From NCBI GenBank assembly GCA_964654285.1, contig CAZZJC010000009.1:65359-129358 (forward strand): 64,000 nucleotides of DNA, given 5' to 3'. This document shows positions 44,914 through 54,481 of the stretch, piece by piece (position 1 is the stretch's first letter; each line of letters starts with the position of its first letter). The position numbers and the translations under genes were made by a program. This DNA comes from BJHQ01 sp964654285 (GTDB taxonomy: Bacteria > Planctomycetota > UBA11346). Below the pieces are notes generated by a model, which saw only the letters and a program-made list of their open reading frames with translations, did not search any database and was not told the origin of the DNA.

Positions 44914-46620
44914 ATGCGCACCCTGCCCTTGGCGATGCTGCTGGCGACCGCAGCCGCCAGTTCGGGAGGCGAGCAGGCCATTCCGGTGACCGTCGCTGAA
45001 CGTGTTCCTGTGGTGACGATACCGGCCGCCCTGTACGGCCAGTTCCTGGAGCGTGCCACCTTCGGCGAGCCTGGGCCGGAAGCCTGTCTGCTGGCCGAGC
45101 GCAATGAATTGCGGCCCGAGGTGGTCGCCCGCATCCAGGATCTGCGGCCAGCGCTCATCCGTTTTCCCTGGGGAACCGATGGGGACTACTCGGATTGGAC
45201 CGACCTGGTCGATGGCGTGCCCGGACGCGGGTCGCGACCGGCCACGATGAAGGGACTGGACGGCAAGGCCATCGGGACGCGTTTCGGCTACTCCGAGTTC
45301 TTCCGGCTGTGCCGGCAGGTGGGCAGCGAACCGCTGCTGATGGTGAATCTCCTCGACGGCCTGGCGCGTCGGCGTCCGCTGGCCGAGGCCGCGCGCCACG
45401 CCGCCGGACTGGTCGCCTACGCCAACGCGCGTCCGGGCCAGGCGCTGCCGGCGGGCATGCCCGACTGGCCGGCGGTGCGGACGGCGAATGGCCTCCCGGA
45501 ACCGGTCGGGGCGACGTTCGTGCAGCTCGGCAATGAATGGTGGATGGGCAGGTTCGTGCAGGAGGTCCGCACCGCCCTGGGCGCATCCGCCTCGCCCGAA
45601 GACATCGCCCGCTGGTATGCCGAGGTGGTCGCGGCCTACGTCGCGGCCATCCGCGCCGTCGATCCCAGGATCGGGATCATCATCGACCTCGACCTGGGGC
45701 TCGATCCGGAGGGTCGCGCCGAGGCCATCCTGCTGGCGGATCCGCGCATCCGAGGCTCGGTGAAGTGGGTGGCCCTGCATGCATATGCCCCGGGGAACAT
45801 GGCGCGCAAACCCAAGCGGCGGGGGGTCGAGGTCGAACCGGCCACCCTGACCGCCGACGACTGGTGGTACCTGTGGTCCGGCATGCCGGGTCGCTATGGC
45901 GAGGACGGCCAGTCGCGGGCGATCCTGCCGGACGGCCATCGCGGTGATCTGCTGCGCCTGGCGGAAGGTCTCGGCTACCGCCTGGCCTGCACCGAATGGA
46001 ACTGGAACGGCTGGAGCCAGCCGCAGGGGCAGGCCAGCGAATGGGCGGCGGCCCTGGGTGCGGCCGGGTTCCTCAACGGCCTGGTTCGCCACGCCGACCG
46101 GGTGGAGATCGGCATCCAATCCATGCTGGTCGGGATCAGCTGGAAGATTGCGGCGATCCGCGTCGCTGATGGCGGACGCGGAGCGGTGCGCCTGAATCCG
46201 CGTGCGGTGGCGACGGCGTTCCTCGCCCGGCATCGCGGCGAACGCCTGCTGCACCTCAGCCATCCGCCCTTGCCTGCCGTCGACCAGCCGTTCACCCAGG
46301 GCTGGTCCGACGCCATCCCGCGTCTCGCCCTCGTCGATCTCGTCGCGACCGCCGGCCCCGGTGCGATCCGCCTGCAGGCGATCAACCGGCATCCGCGCGA
46401 ATCGCTCACGCTTTCGCTGGATCTCGGATCGCGACCGTCGGCTGCCGCGACGGCAGCCCAGGAAAGCCTGGTCCGGGCCGGGTCGGACACGGATCCGCAA
46501 GCGCGCCTCGTTTCCAGCAGGGTCCAGGCGGTGGCGGGATCCTGGACCATCGTCCTGCCGCCGGCCTCGGTCAGCGCGGTCACCTGGACAATCGCGGACG
46601 GACCGCGCCCGGCGCCCTGA
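44914..46620 (+). CDS. Secreted glycoside hydrolase, GH51-like (alpha-L-arabinofuranosidase type)
   Basis: 568 residues with a signal peptide ending near AAASS. Clan-A (beta/alpha)8 barrel features: LYGQFLERATFG at the start, LIRFPWGTDGDYSDW, VQLGNEWW (acid/base Glu208), SVKWVALHAYAPG, and CTEWNWNGW (nucleophile Glu361). The beta-sandwich C-terminus IRLQAINRHPRESLTLSLDL is like the alpha-L-arabinofuranosidase C-domain. GH39 or another clan-A family is the alternative. Together with araD and the sugar importer it suggests arabinan or arabinoxylan use. Convergent with the peptidase gene, 24 bases apart. Confidence 0.62.
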   Translation: MRTLPLAMLLATAAASSGGEQAIPVTVAERVPVVTIPAALYGQFLERATFGEPGPEACLLAERNELRPEVVARIQDLRPALIRFPWGTDGDYSDWTDLVDGVPGRGSRPATMKGLDGKAIGTRFGYSEFFRLCRQVGSEPLLMVNLLDGLARRRPLAEAARHAAGLVAYANARPGQALPAGMPDWPAVRTANGLPEPVGATFVQLGNEWWMGRFVQEVRTALGASASPEDIARWYAEVVAAYVAAIRAVDPRIGIIIDLDLGLDPEGRAEAILLADPRIRGSVKWVALHAYAPGNMARKPKRRGVEVEPATLTADDWWYLWSGMPGRYGEDGQSRAILPDGHRGDLLRLAEGLGYRLACTEWNWNGWSQPQGQASEWAAALGAAGFLNGLVRHADRVEIGIQSMLVGISWKIAAIRVADGGRGAVRLNPRAVATAFLARHRGERLLHLSHPPLPAVDQPFTQGWSDAIPRLALVDLVATAGPGAIRLQAINRHPRESLTLSLDLGSRPSAAATAAQESLVRAGSDTDPQARLVSSRVQAVAGSWTIVLPPASVSAVTWTIADGPRPAP

Positions 46621-46644
46621 TCGGATCCGGCGGGACCGTCCGGA

Positions 46645-49600
46645 TCAGGCGCGCGGACGCCGCCCAGGCCGCGTGATCACGAGAAGGGCGAGCACCGCCA
46701 GGCCGGCGCCGAATCCGCAGCGGCGGCTCTTCCCCCCGGAATCACCCGCTGCCGGCGCGATCACGCCAGCGACGGTGATGGTGAACGTCTGGGTCGCCGC
46801 AGCGCCGACCCCGTTGCTCGCGCTCACGACGATGGCGTCGGTCGTGCCGGCGTCGGTCGGCGTCCCGCTGAGGGTGCTTCCGCTCAGGGTCAGCCAGGCG
46901 GGCAGGCCGCCGGCGCTGAAGGTCGGCGTCGGGACCCCGGTCGCAGCCAGGGTGTACTGGTAGACCGAACCGACGCTGGCGGTGGTGACGGGAACGCTGG
47001 TGATGACCGGAGCGGTCGGGGCAGGCGCGATCGCGAGGCTGAAGGCCTGGGTCGCGTCGGGTGCCAGGCCATTCGCTGCGGTGAGGGTCATGGTGGCGGT
47101 CGACCCGGCGATGGCCGGCGTGCCGCTGAGCAGATTGCCGTTCAGCGTCAACCACGCGGGCAGGCCGCTGGCGCTGAAGGTCGGCGTCGGGAACCCGGTC
47201 GCGGTCAGGGTGTACTGGTAGGCCACGCCGACGGTGCCGGTGGTGACGGGAATGCTGGAGAACACCGGTGCCGCCGGAGCCGGGGCGATTGCGATGCTGA
47301 AGGTCTGGATCGCATCGGGGGCGACTCCGTTCGCGGCCGTCACGGTGATGGTGCCGGTCGATCCGGCGCTGGTCGGCGTGCCGCTGAGCACGTTGCCGCT
47401 CAGGGTCAGCCACGCGGGCAGGCCGCTGGCGCTGAAGGTCGGCGTCGGGCTGCCAGCCGCGGCAAGGGTGTACCGGTAGGCGGCGCCGACAGAGCCGGTG
47501 GTCACGGGAACGCTGGTGAACACGGGAATCGCCGGGGTTGGCGCCACGGTGATGGTAAAGGTCTGGACCGCATCCGCCGTAAGACCATTGCCCGCGGTGC
47601 AGGTGATGGTGCCGGTGGTTCCCGCCGTCGTCGGCGTGCCGCTCAGCCGGTTGCCGGTCCGGCTGAGCCACCCGGGCAGGCCGCTGGTGCTGAAGGTCGG
47701 TGCCGGGACGCCGGTCGCCGCCAGGGTGTACTGATACGGGAGGCCGACCGTGGCGGCGGTCACCGGCGTGCTGGTGAAGGCCGGAGCGACCGGGACGAAC
47801 GCCCGTGGCGTGAAGCGGATCGCACTCTGGTTGCTCAACGGAGTGCCGCCCTGGAAGCTCCACCGCGTCGCGCGCAGACCGGAATCCTGTTCGATTCCGA
47901 TGGTCGCCGACCGACCGGCCCCGATGCCGGCCAGCGCCGGGCGGACCTCCTGGTACTGCATGGTGATGGTGTCGCTGCCCTCGGTGAGGACGACCTGGAA
48001 GGTGAAACCATTCGCGAAGGAGCCGACCTGCGGCACGCCGCTCCAGGTCACGACCAGTTGCCGATTGGGCGCGCTGCCGACGGTGCCGATCGAGACGCGC
48101 GCGCCGGATTGCGGCGGATAGAGGTCGTCCCACCAGGGGCAGATGATGGCGTTGGGCGTGCTCGCGCCGGGGAGATCGCTGTTCGTCCAGGCTTCGAGGC
48201 GGTCGCGCAGGAAGCCGATCAGCCCGTTCGAGCCGACCCAGAACTGCGTGCGGTCGCGGCCGTAGAAGCGGAAGGGAAACGGGATGGTCTGCACGGCGCT
48301 GACCGCGTCGTCGCCCAAAGTGAGCGTGGCATGGGCGGTCGGATCGATCCAGGCATAGGCGGTCGTGGCGGCGTCGTAATCCGTGCAGACCGCCAATCCG
48401 ACCGGGATGGAGGTCGTGCCGCTGCCGCCGCTGTTGTTGGTGACGGTGATGGTCGCCTGGTAATAACCGGGTGCGAGTGTGGTCGTGATGGAATTGCCGG
48501 TGATCGACAGGGTCGTCGCACCGACGGCGGCAAGCGATCCGCCGCTGGCGCCCAGGGTCAGCCACGCGGCATCGCAACTGGCGCTCCAGGCGATTCCGGC
48601 CTGGCTCAGGTTGCGCAGGCTGATCGTCGCGCTGGTGGGCAGGAAGGGGCCGCCCGGGTCGCCGACCAGTTCGAGGCGGCCTCCGGGAGCGGCTCCACCG
48701 GTCATCACCAGCAGGTCTCCCGGCACCGAGGTGTCGGCCGTGGTCCCGCTGGTGGTCCCATCGACGGGAGTGCTCGCGGCCGGGCCGAGCCCTCGCTTGG
48801 CGAACGCGGTCCAGAGTTCCCGCAGGTCGGCGCCGGCATCGCCGGCCAGCCCGGCCTGGATGATGGCATCGCGCGCCTCGATGACGGTCGGATTGTCCGG
48901 CGTCAGCTTCAGGCCGTCGGTGATCAGGCGCAGGGCGCGCTCGTTGCCGGCGAAACCGTACTTGGCGACCAGGGCGCAACGCACCTCCCACAGGATGGTG
49001 CACCAGATGGTGCCGATCTGATGTACCTGGGTCAGGCCATTCATGTTGGCCAGGGTGAGCGGGTTGCGGCCGAGGTCGGTGGTGTAGGGGTATTGACGCA
49101 CACCGGCGTAGTGATTCTGGGTCACATAGGAACCGACCGCGTAGTTGCCGCTCACATCGTCGCCTGCCTGGCTGAGCAGCGCGATGGCGTAGAAGTCCGA
49201 CCAGCCTTCGCCCAGGCCGCCCGCCTGGTCGGTGGCCAGATCCCCGGCCCCGCCGCCGACCAGCCGGGTGCTCAGGCCATGCACGTACTCATGGCTGATG
49301 ATGGTGGCGTCGAAGTCGCCATCGCGATCCGGCGTCGGTGCGGTGAAGACGTACATCTGCATCCGGCCGGGGATGCCATCCGGCGCCGGAGTGAAGTTGG
49401 CGTTGTTGCTGCCGCTGCCGTCCTGCGCCTCGGCCAGCACCAGGTCGCCACCCTGGCCACCACGGCCGAAGTTGTCCGCCTGGAAATTGCCGGCGGTTTC
49501 CGTGAAACCGACCTGATACAGGCGGTCATGCATGAAGTTGCACCAGTAGAACAGGTTCACCGTCGCCGCCTTGCGGTTGTTCGCGTCGCTGGGGGCGAGG

Positions 49601-50796
49601 GTCAGGTCCAACGGGAAGTCGAACGTCAGCGGCGAGCCGGTACCGGTCGGCCGCCCGGCGTCGGTCGCGTCGTCGGCGTTCACATCGAGGTACGCATCGA
49701 CGTTGTTGCCCTGGAGCAGGTTGGCGGTGACCCAGCCGGCGGGTGAGGCCGTCGCATCGATCGCGGTGAGCGTCAGCAGATCGCGGGCGACCTCGGCCGG
49801 CTGGTTGCCCGCGTCGCTGGAGGCCGCACGGCCGGGCAGCAGCGGGCGTGGGCTTTCATTCGGCCAGGCGAAGCAGCGCAAGGCGATGGTCGTGGCAGCG
49901 GCCGGCGATCCGCTGGAGGGGGTCGGCGCCTTGGCCGCGATGGGCAGGGTGGCGGCCCGAGTGGCCAGCCGTGGGGCTGCGGCGGGTTTCGCGACCGGGT
50001 TCGCTCCTGCGGCGGCTTTCGCACGGCGGTCATGGAAGCAGTCTCGGATCGTCGCGATGCGCTGGCGGATCAGCGTCCCGTCGCTCGCGTCGATCAGGGC
50101 CGAACGGGTCAGCCGGTCGGATTCCGGCGTGTAGCGGATTTCCCAGCACAGGATCAGGGCCCCATCCCGGGGCAGCCAGGTCAGCCAGGCATGGGCCAGC
50201 CCATGCAGGCCCGGGGCGCTGAGGCGCTGCCGCCGGGTGGCGCCGGCAGGGGCCGAGGACGCCAGGTCGGCGATCGCCACGTCGATCGTGGCGGCGGCGG
50301 CTTGCAGCGCCGCCGCCGCGGTGATCAGCGGGTCCAGATGCACTGGGGCGATCGCGGCGGTCTGCAGACCGGTCGAAGTGAGCCCCATCAGGCTGCGGTC
50401 GTGCGCGATATGCCCGACCACGGTGGCCCCGCGCACCGGGATGCCGGCGATCTCATGCTGCCAGACCAGGGTGCGCAGGCGGCTGTGCGGCGAGGTGTCG
50501 TCGCGGACGAGGCGCGATGCCTCCAGGCGCTCCCCGCCATGGCCGAAGAGCAGACGATGCTCGTCCAGGAAGCCCCGCACCAGCCCGGACGCATCCGCCG
50601 CAGCGGCCGCGCGTGGAACCGCCGGGTCACCCGGCCGGAAGGGGATGGCGACGGTGGTGCGGTCGGGTTTGGCGGTGACCACGGCCGTGGGCAGCAGCGC
50701 ACGCAGATGCTCGATGCCGGCCTGGCTGCTTTCCCCGCTCCAGGCCGAGCGGAGCAGGCATCCGGACAGCAACGTGGCCAGGACGATGCGAAGCAT
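46645..50796 (-). CDS. Large secreted M36 (fungalysin-like) metallopeptidase with Ig-like repeats and C-terminal sorting tail
   Basis: 1383 residues from ATG 50796, preceding a signal peptide with a possible lipobox (LSGC, Cys13). A propeptide (about 20-300) is followed by the M36 zinc protease: NLFYWCNFMHDRLY, HEYVHG (His502, Glu503, His506) and the third ligand in GLGEGWSDF (Glu530). Then a BACON-like domain, a lectin-like beta domain (PFPFRFYGRDRTQFWVGSNG), and four near-identical 86-residue Ig-like repeats. The end GGKSRRCGFGAGLAVLALLV plus an Arg tail forms a Cys-containing tripartite sorting signal. Probably cell-surface anchored. Upstream Met codons lie before the signal and are not used. 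Confidence 0.87.
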   Translation of the reverse strand: MLRIVLATLLSGCLLRSAWSGESSQAGIEHLRALLPTAVVTAKPDRTTVAIPFRPGDPAVPRAAAAADASGLVRGFLDEHRLLFGHGGERLEASRLVRDDTSPHSRLRTLVWQHEIAGIPVRGATVVGHIAHDRSLMGLTSTGLQTAAIAPVHLDPLITAAAALQAAAATIDVAIADLASSAPAGATRRQRLSAPGLHGLAHAWLTWLPRDGALILCWEIRYTPESDRLTRSALIDASDGTLIRQRIATIRDCFHDRRAKAAAGANPVAKPAAAPRLATRAATLPIAAKAPTPSSGSPAAATTIALRCFAWPNESPRPLLPGRAASSDAGNQPAEVARDLLTLTAIDATASPAGWVTANLLQGNNVDAYLDVNADDATDAGRPTGTGSPLTFDFPLDLTLAPSDANNRKAATVNLFYWCNFMHDRLYQVGFTETAGNFQADNFGRGGQGGDLVLAEAQDGSGSNNANFTPAPDGIPGRMQMYVFTAPTPDRDGDFDATIISHEYVHGLSTRLVGGGAGDLATDQAGGLGEGWSDFYAIALLSQAGDDVSGNYAVGSYVTQNHYAGVRQYPYTTDLGRNPLTLANMNGLTQVHQIGTIWCTILWEVRCALVAKYGFAGNERALRLITDGLKLTPDNPTVIEARDAIIQAGLAGDAGADLRELWTAFAKRGLGPAASTPVDGTTSGTTADTSVPGDLLVMTGGAAPGGRLELVGDPGGPFLPTSATISLRNLSQAGIAWSASCDAAWLTLGASGGSLAAVGATTLSITGNSITTTLAPGYYQATITVTNNSGGSGTTSIPVGLAVCTDYDAATTAYAWIDPTAHATLTLGDDAVSAVQTIPFPFRFYGRDRTQFWVGSNGLIGFLRDRLEAWTNSDLPGASTPNAIICPWWDDLYPPQSGARVSIGTVGSAPNRQLVVTWSGVPQVGSFANGFTFQVVLTEGSDTITMQYQEVRPALAGIGAGRSATIGIEQDSGLRATRWSFQGGTPLSNQSAIRFTPRAFVPVAPAFTSTPVTAATVGLPYQYTLAATGVPAPTFSTSGLPGWLSRTGNRLSGTPTTAGTTGTITCTAGNGLTADAVQTFTITVAPTPAIPVFTSVPVTTGSVGAAYRYTLAAAGSPTPTFSASGLPAWLTLSGNVLSGTPTSAGSTGTITVTAANGVAPDAIQTFSIAIAPAPAAPVFSSIPVTTGTVGVAYQYTLTATGFPTPTFSASGLPAWLTLNGNLLSGTPAIAGSTATMTLTAANGLAPDATQAFSLAIAPAPTAPVITSVPVTTASVGSVYQYTLAATGVPTPTFSAGGLPAWLTLSGSTLSGTPTDAGTTDAIVVSASNGVGAAATQTFTITVAGVIAPAAGDSGGKSRRCGFGAGLAVLALLVITRPGRRPRA
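46768..47790 (-). repeat. Four tandem 258-bp repeats encoding Ig-like domains
   Basis: The box GGCAGGCCGC recurs at 46901, 47159, 47417 and 47675, exactly 258 bases apart (86 codons). Each unit encodes a PxFxSxPVT-xxVG...YxYTLAA-type strand, then FSASGLPAWLTLSG and LSGTP. Very similar copies imply recent duplication or gene conversion. Confidence 0.9.
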
Positions 50797-50950
50797 GCTG
50801 CACCCCACGGGATTCTGGTATCGCAGGACGATTACCCGGTCTGGGGCCGGTCGCCACGACGATCCCGGTGGGATGATACTCCACGGGTGATGACCCCGCA
50901 CCGTCCGCCGGATCACGCGCGTCATCACGCGCGCGGTGGGGAGGTGGGGT

Positions 50951-52267
50951 TCAGGCCAGCGTCTCCTGCGGCGGCACCAGCGGCGGCTGGCCGGTGGTTT
51001 CCAGCACCGTGCGCCAGAGTTCGCCTTCGGGTTCGATCAGCTTGCGGCCCTGCACCGCGAGCGGGATGGGCACATGGGTCAGCTGGCCGTTCCAGCTGCC
51101 GACGATCATGTCGGTGCGGCCGGCCATGGCGGCATGCACCGCGCCGTGGCCGAGGGCCGTGCAGAGGATCTGGTCCGAGGCGTTGGCCGGCGCGGCGCGG
51201 ATGATGTAGCTGGGATCGATGTACTTCAGGTTCACCTCGTGATGGTTCTCCTTGAAGTGGGCGTTGATGCGGTCGCGCAGGTAGCGCCCGATGTCCTGGG
51301 CCAGCTTGTTGCCGCTCTTGTCGTAGCGCACGGTGCCGGAGTCGATGAGATCCTGGCCGGCGCCCTCGGCGACCACGATCACCGCGTGGCCGCGGCTGGC
51401 GAGGCGGCGTTCGAGCACCGCCAGCAGGCCGTGCTCGCCGTCGAGGGTGAAGCGCACCTCGGGCACCAGGCAGTAGTTCACGTCGGCGGAGGCGATCGAG
51501 GCGCAGGCGGTGATGAAGCCGCTGTCGCGCCCCATCAGGCGGACCAGGCCGATGCCGTTGATCGCGCATTCGGCCTCGGTGTTGGCGGCGGCGATCGCCT
51601 GGCGCGCGATCTCGACCGCGGTGTCGAAGCCGAAGGTCTTCTGCACGAACCCGATGTCGTTGTCGATGGTCTTGGGCACCCCGACCACGCTCACCGGCAG
51701 GCCGCGCCGGCTGAGCTCCTCGTGGATGGCGTGGGCGCCGCGCTGGGTGCCGTCGCCGCCGATGCAGAACAGCATGTCGATGCCGTAGGCCTGGATGGTG
51801 TCGACGATGGCGCGCACGTCGGGCTTCAGCCGGGCGCTGCCCAGCACCGAGCCGCCGGTGCGCGCGATCTTCTTCATCTCGTCGCGGATGAGCGGCTTGA
51901 TGTTGCGGCTGTAGGGCTGCATCAGCCCGGCGTAGCCGTTCGGGATGCCGAGGATGCGCTTCACCCCGTAGTGGTGGTGCAGGCTCATGAACACCGAGGA
52001 GATCACCGCGTTGAGCCCCGGGCACAGGCCGCCGCTGGTGAGGATCGCCGCGGTGGTTTTTTCAGGGTCGAACACGATGCGTTCGCGCGGGCCGGAGCGC
52101 TCGAACGAGATCGTCGGATCGCTGCCGACCAGCGCATCGTAGAGGACGCGTTCGTCCTCGCGGACGTAGCGGATCGATGGCCCCTGCCCGTCGCGGCCGG
52201 CGAAGCGGTGGGTGGTGGCGAACGTGGGTTCGCGCACGCGTTTGACCTGGAAAGCGGCTTGATCCAT
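50951..52267 (-). CDS. 6-phosphofructokinase, plant-type (group III)
   Basis: 438 residues. Phosphorylates fructose-6-phosphate in glycolysis. Motifs: LTSGGLCPGLNAVI (77-90), IGGDGTQ (169-175), VPKTIDNDI (197-205), GLVRLMGRDSGF (240-251) and VVAEGAGQDL. The Gly173 and Asn203 variants resemble the plant ATP-dependent type rather than the GGDD/PKTIDGD signature of pyrophosphate enzymes, so ATP use is favoured but not proven. It has about 65 extra N-terminal residues, as group III proteins do. Monocistronic or downstream of the exporter gene (84-base gap). Confidence 0.87.
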   Translation of the reverse strand: MDQAAFQVKRVREPTFATTHRFAGRDGQGPSIRYVREDERVLYDALVGSDPTISFERSGPRERIVFDPEKTTAAILTSGGLCPGLNAVISSVFMSLHHHYGVKRILGIPNGYAGLMQPYSRNIKPLIRDEMKKIARTGGSVLGSARLKPDVRAIVDTIQAYGIDMLFCIGGDGTQRGAHAIHEELSRRGLPVSVVGVPKTIDNDIGFVQKTFGFDTAVEIARQAIAAANTEAECAINGIGLVRLMGRDSGFITACASIASADVNYCLVPEVRFTLDGEHGLLAVLERRLASRGHAVIVVAEGAGQDLIDSGTVRYDKSGNKLAQDIGRYLRDRINAHFKENHHEVNLKYIDPSYIIRAAPANASDQILCTALGHGAVHAAMAGRTDMIVGSWNGQLTHVPIPLAVQGRKLIEPEGELWRTVLETTGQPPLVPPQETLA

Positions 52268-52351
52268 GGAACCTCCCGATTGAGGCGCGACTATACCCCC
52301 GCCGTCCTGGGCTGTCCAGCCGTGCGCTGCCCGGCGTCTGCCTTGGCGTGG

Positions 52352-54319
52352 TCAGGCGAGGAGCGGATCCGCCTCGCCGGGGCGATGCGCCTGGCGTTCG
52401 ACCATGTCGAAATAGGGGTTGCCCGGCCCCTTGGCCATCAGGGCATCGTGGTTGCCGCGTTCGATCACCGCGCCGTGGTCGAGGACGAGGATGAGATCGG
52501 CATGGCGGACGGTCGACAGGCGGTGCGCGATCAGCACCGTCGTGCGTCCGGCGAGCAGGTTGGCGAAGGAGGCCTGGATCAGGCGTTCGCTCTCGGTTTC
52601 CAGGTTCGAGGTCGCCTCGTCGAGGATGACGATGGCGGGATCGGCCAGGATGGCGCGGGCGATCGACAGCCGCTGGCGCTGACCGCCGGACAGCTTCACC
52701 CCGCGTTCGCCGACCAGGGTGTCGAGGCCGTGCTCCAGCCGGGCGATGAACTCCCACGCATTGGCGGCGCGGGCCGCCGCCTCGATCTCGGCGCGGGTGG
52801 CGTCGCGGCGGCCGTAGGCGATGTTCTCGCCGATCGTGCCGTCGAACAGGAAGACCTCCTGCGACACCATGCCGAGCAGGCTGCGGTAGCCGGCCAGGCG
52901 GTAGTCGCGCAGATCTCGCCCGCCATAGCGCACCGTGCCCCGGTCGGGATCGAAGAAGCGTGCGACGAGCCCGGTCAGGGTGGTCTTGCCCGCCCCGCTG
53001 CGACCGACCAGGGCCAGGGTCTTCCCGGCCGGCAGCGCGAAATCGATCTCCCGCAGGACCCATTTCGGCTCCTGTCCATCCGGGCGCTTCGTCTGGCCGT
53101 CGTAGGCGAACCAGACCTTCTCGAAGGCCAGGTCTTCGCTGCGGCGGGCCGGGGTGACCGCCTGCGGGCGGTCGGGCAGCTCCTGCGGCTGGTCGAGCAG
53201 TTCATAGACGCGGTCGAGCGCGGCGAGGTCGCGCTGGGTCTCGGTCATGGTGTTGATCAGGGTCTGGATCGGATTGAGCACCTGCATCGCCAGGATCTGC
53301 AGGGTCACCACCTCGCCGATGCGCAGCTGGCCCTTGATCACCAGGTAGCCGCCGCCGCCGAAGATGGCCAAGGCCACCACCGGCGTGAGCAGGTGCCAGG
53401 TGAATCCGAACAGGTACATGCGCCAGGTCGTCCAGCGGTCGATGCGCAGGACGGTGTGGTTCGCCTGCAGGTAGCGCAGATCCTCGGTGCGTTCGCGGGC
53501 GAACGCCCGCACCACCGGGATGCCGCCGAAGACCTCGGTCAGGCGGGCGTCGATGTCGCTGCGCTGCTTGCGGATGATGCGGTAGATCGGCCGGATGCCG
53601 ATGACCCAGCGATGATACAGGATCGCCACGCCGACGAGCAGGATCAGGGTGATCAGGGTGAGCCGCCACTCGATGGCGAACAGCACCACCAGGATCACGC
53701 CCAGGCGCAGGAGCGCTTCGGTCGGGCGGATCACGGCCCCGTTGATGAGGCCGGCGGCGCTGCCCACGTCCCCGGTCAGCCGGGTCACCATGCTGCCCGC
53801 CTTGTGGTTCTGCAGGCGCAGCAGCGGCAGGCGCAGCGCATGCTGGAAAAGCTGCTGCCGCAGCCGGTTCGCCAGGCCTGAGGTCAAGGTCATGTTGTGC
53901 TGGTTGCGCATCAGTCCCAGGATCTGCGTCGCCAGGACCAGGAGCAGTCCGCCGACGATCAGGGCGATCAGCGTGGTTCCCTGGGGCCAGTGCGTCAGCA
54001 GGGCCGGCAACGGCTTGCCGGTGCCCGGCGAGGCCACGTCGAGGATCCAGCCGGTCAGCACCGGCCAGGCCGCATCCAGTCCCGCCACCGCCAGGCCCAG
54101 GCCGAGCTGGAATCCCAGAGCCCAGCGGGCGCCCCACAGCCAGGCGGTGAAGCGTCGCCAATACCGCCGGCGCAGGTCGGGATCCTGGGCGAAACGGGCG
54201 GGAGGCACGTCGCGCTCGGGGCCGTGGACGCGGTCGAGGTCTTCGCCGGCTCGCCAGCGGCGGGCGAATTCGCGGAAGGCGCTGCGCGAACCGCGTCCGG
54301 GCGGCGCCGTCACGGGCAT
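52352..54319 (-). CDS. ABC exporter, fused membrane and ATPase domains (MsbA-like)
   Basis: 655 residues. The N-terminal 45 residues are polar. Six membrane segments (about 70-355) precede the nucleotide-binding domain: Walker A GRSGAGKTT (near 438), Q-loop, signature LSGGQRQR, Walker B AIVILDEATSNLE and the His switch LIAHRLS. It should act as a homodimer in the inner membrane. It could flip lipids or export a peptide or drug; nothing nearby specifies the cargo. There is an unusual stretch of about 28 residues just before the ATPase (rich in Arg/Pro, near KRPDGQEPKW). Confidence 0.87.
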   Translation of the reverse strand: MPVTAPPGRGSRSAFREFARRWRAGEDLDRVHGPERDVPPARFAQDPDLRRRYWRRFTAWLWGARWALGFQLGLGLAVAGLDAAWPVLTGWILDVASPGTGKPLPALLTHWPQGTTLIALIVGGLLLVLATQILGLMRNQHNMTLTSGLANRLRQQLFQHALRLPLLRLQNHKAGSMVTRLTGDVGSAAGLINGAVIRPTEALLRLGVILVVLFAIEWRLTLITLILLVGVAILYHRWVIGIRPIYRIIRKQRSDIDARLTEVFGGIPVVRAFARERTEDLRYLQANHTVLRIDRWTTWRMYLFGFTWHLLTPVVALAIFGGGGYLVIKGQLRIGEVVTLQILAMQVLNPIQTLINTMTETQRDLAALDRVYELLDQPQELPDRPQAVTPARRSEDLAFEKVWFAYDGQTKRPDGQEPKWVLREIDFALPAGKTLALVGRSGAGKTTLTGLVARFFDPDRGTVRYGGRDLRDYRLAGYRSLLGMVSQEVFLFDGTIGENIAYGRRDATRAEIEAAARAANAWEFIARLEHGLDTLVGERGVKLSGGQRQRLSIARAILADPAIVILDEATSNLETESERLIQASFANLLAGRTTVLIAHRLSTVRHADLILVLDHGAVIERGNHDALMAKGPGNPYFDMVERQAHRPGEADPLLA

Positions 54320-54470
54320 CCGTCCGCTCGCCCAGCGGGATCGTCAGAACCTGGGGAAACACCAACGGAATGCGGCATGGACTTGGGCCCAGGGTGGGTT
54401 CCCCGGACCCCGGTCAATCGGATCTGCCCACGCCCGGGGATTCCAATTCGCTATTGGCGCGAGTGCGGGG

Positions 54471-54476
54471 TATGAT
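54471..54476 (+). promoter_or_regulatory. Possible -10 box giving a leaderless histidine kinase mRNA
   Basis: TATGAT at 54471-54476, one base off consensus. Transcription would start at or next to ATG 54482. No acceptable -35 box and no ribosome site precede the gene. Weak on its own. Confidence 0.25.
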
Positions 54477-54481
54477 CGGCC

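Noticed and set aside
46768..47790. Regular 258-bp repeats considered as CRISPR or satellite
   Set aside because: Units are contiguous, codon-periodic (86 codons) and encode Ig-like domains; no short repeat with unique spacers.
48058..49746. 562-codon open frame on + strand
   Set aside because: Antisense to the M36 peptidase catalytic region.
50951..52267. Pyrophosphate-dependent phosphofructokinase
   Set aside because: The signature is GGDGT and PKTIDND rather than GGDD, so ATP use is more likely; not excluded.
50936..53881. 981-codon open frame on + strand
   Set aside because: Antisense to phosphofructokinase and ABC exporter genes, both with full catalytic motifs.
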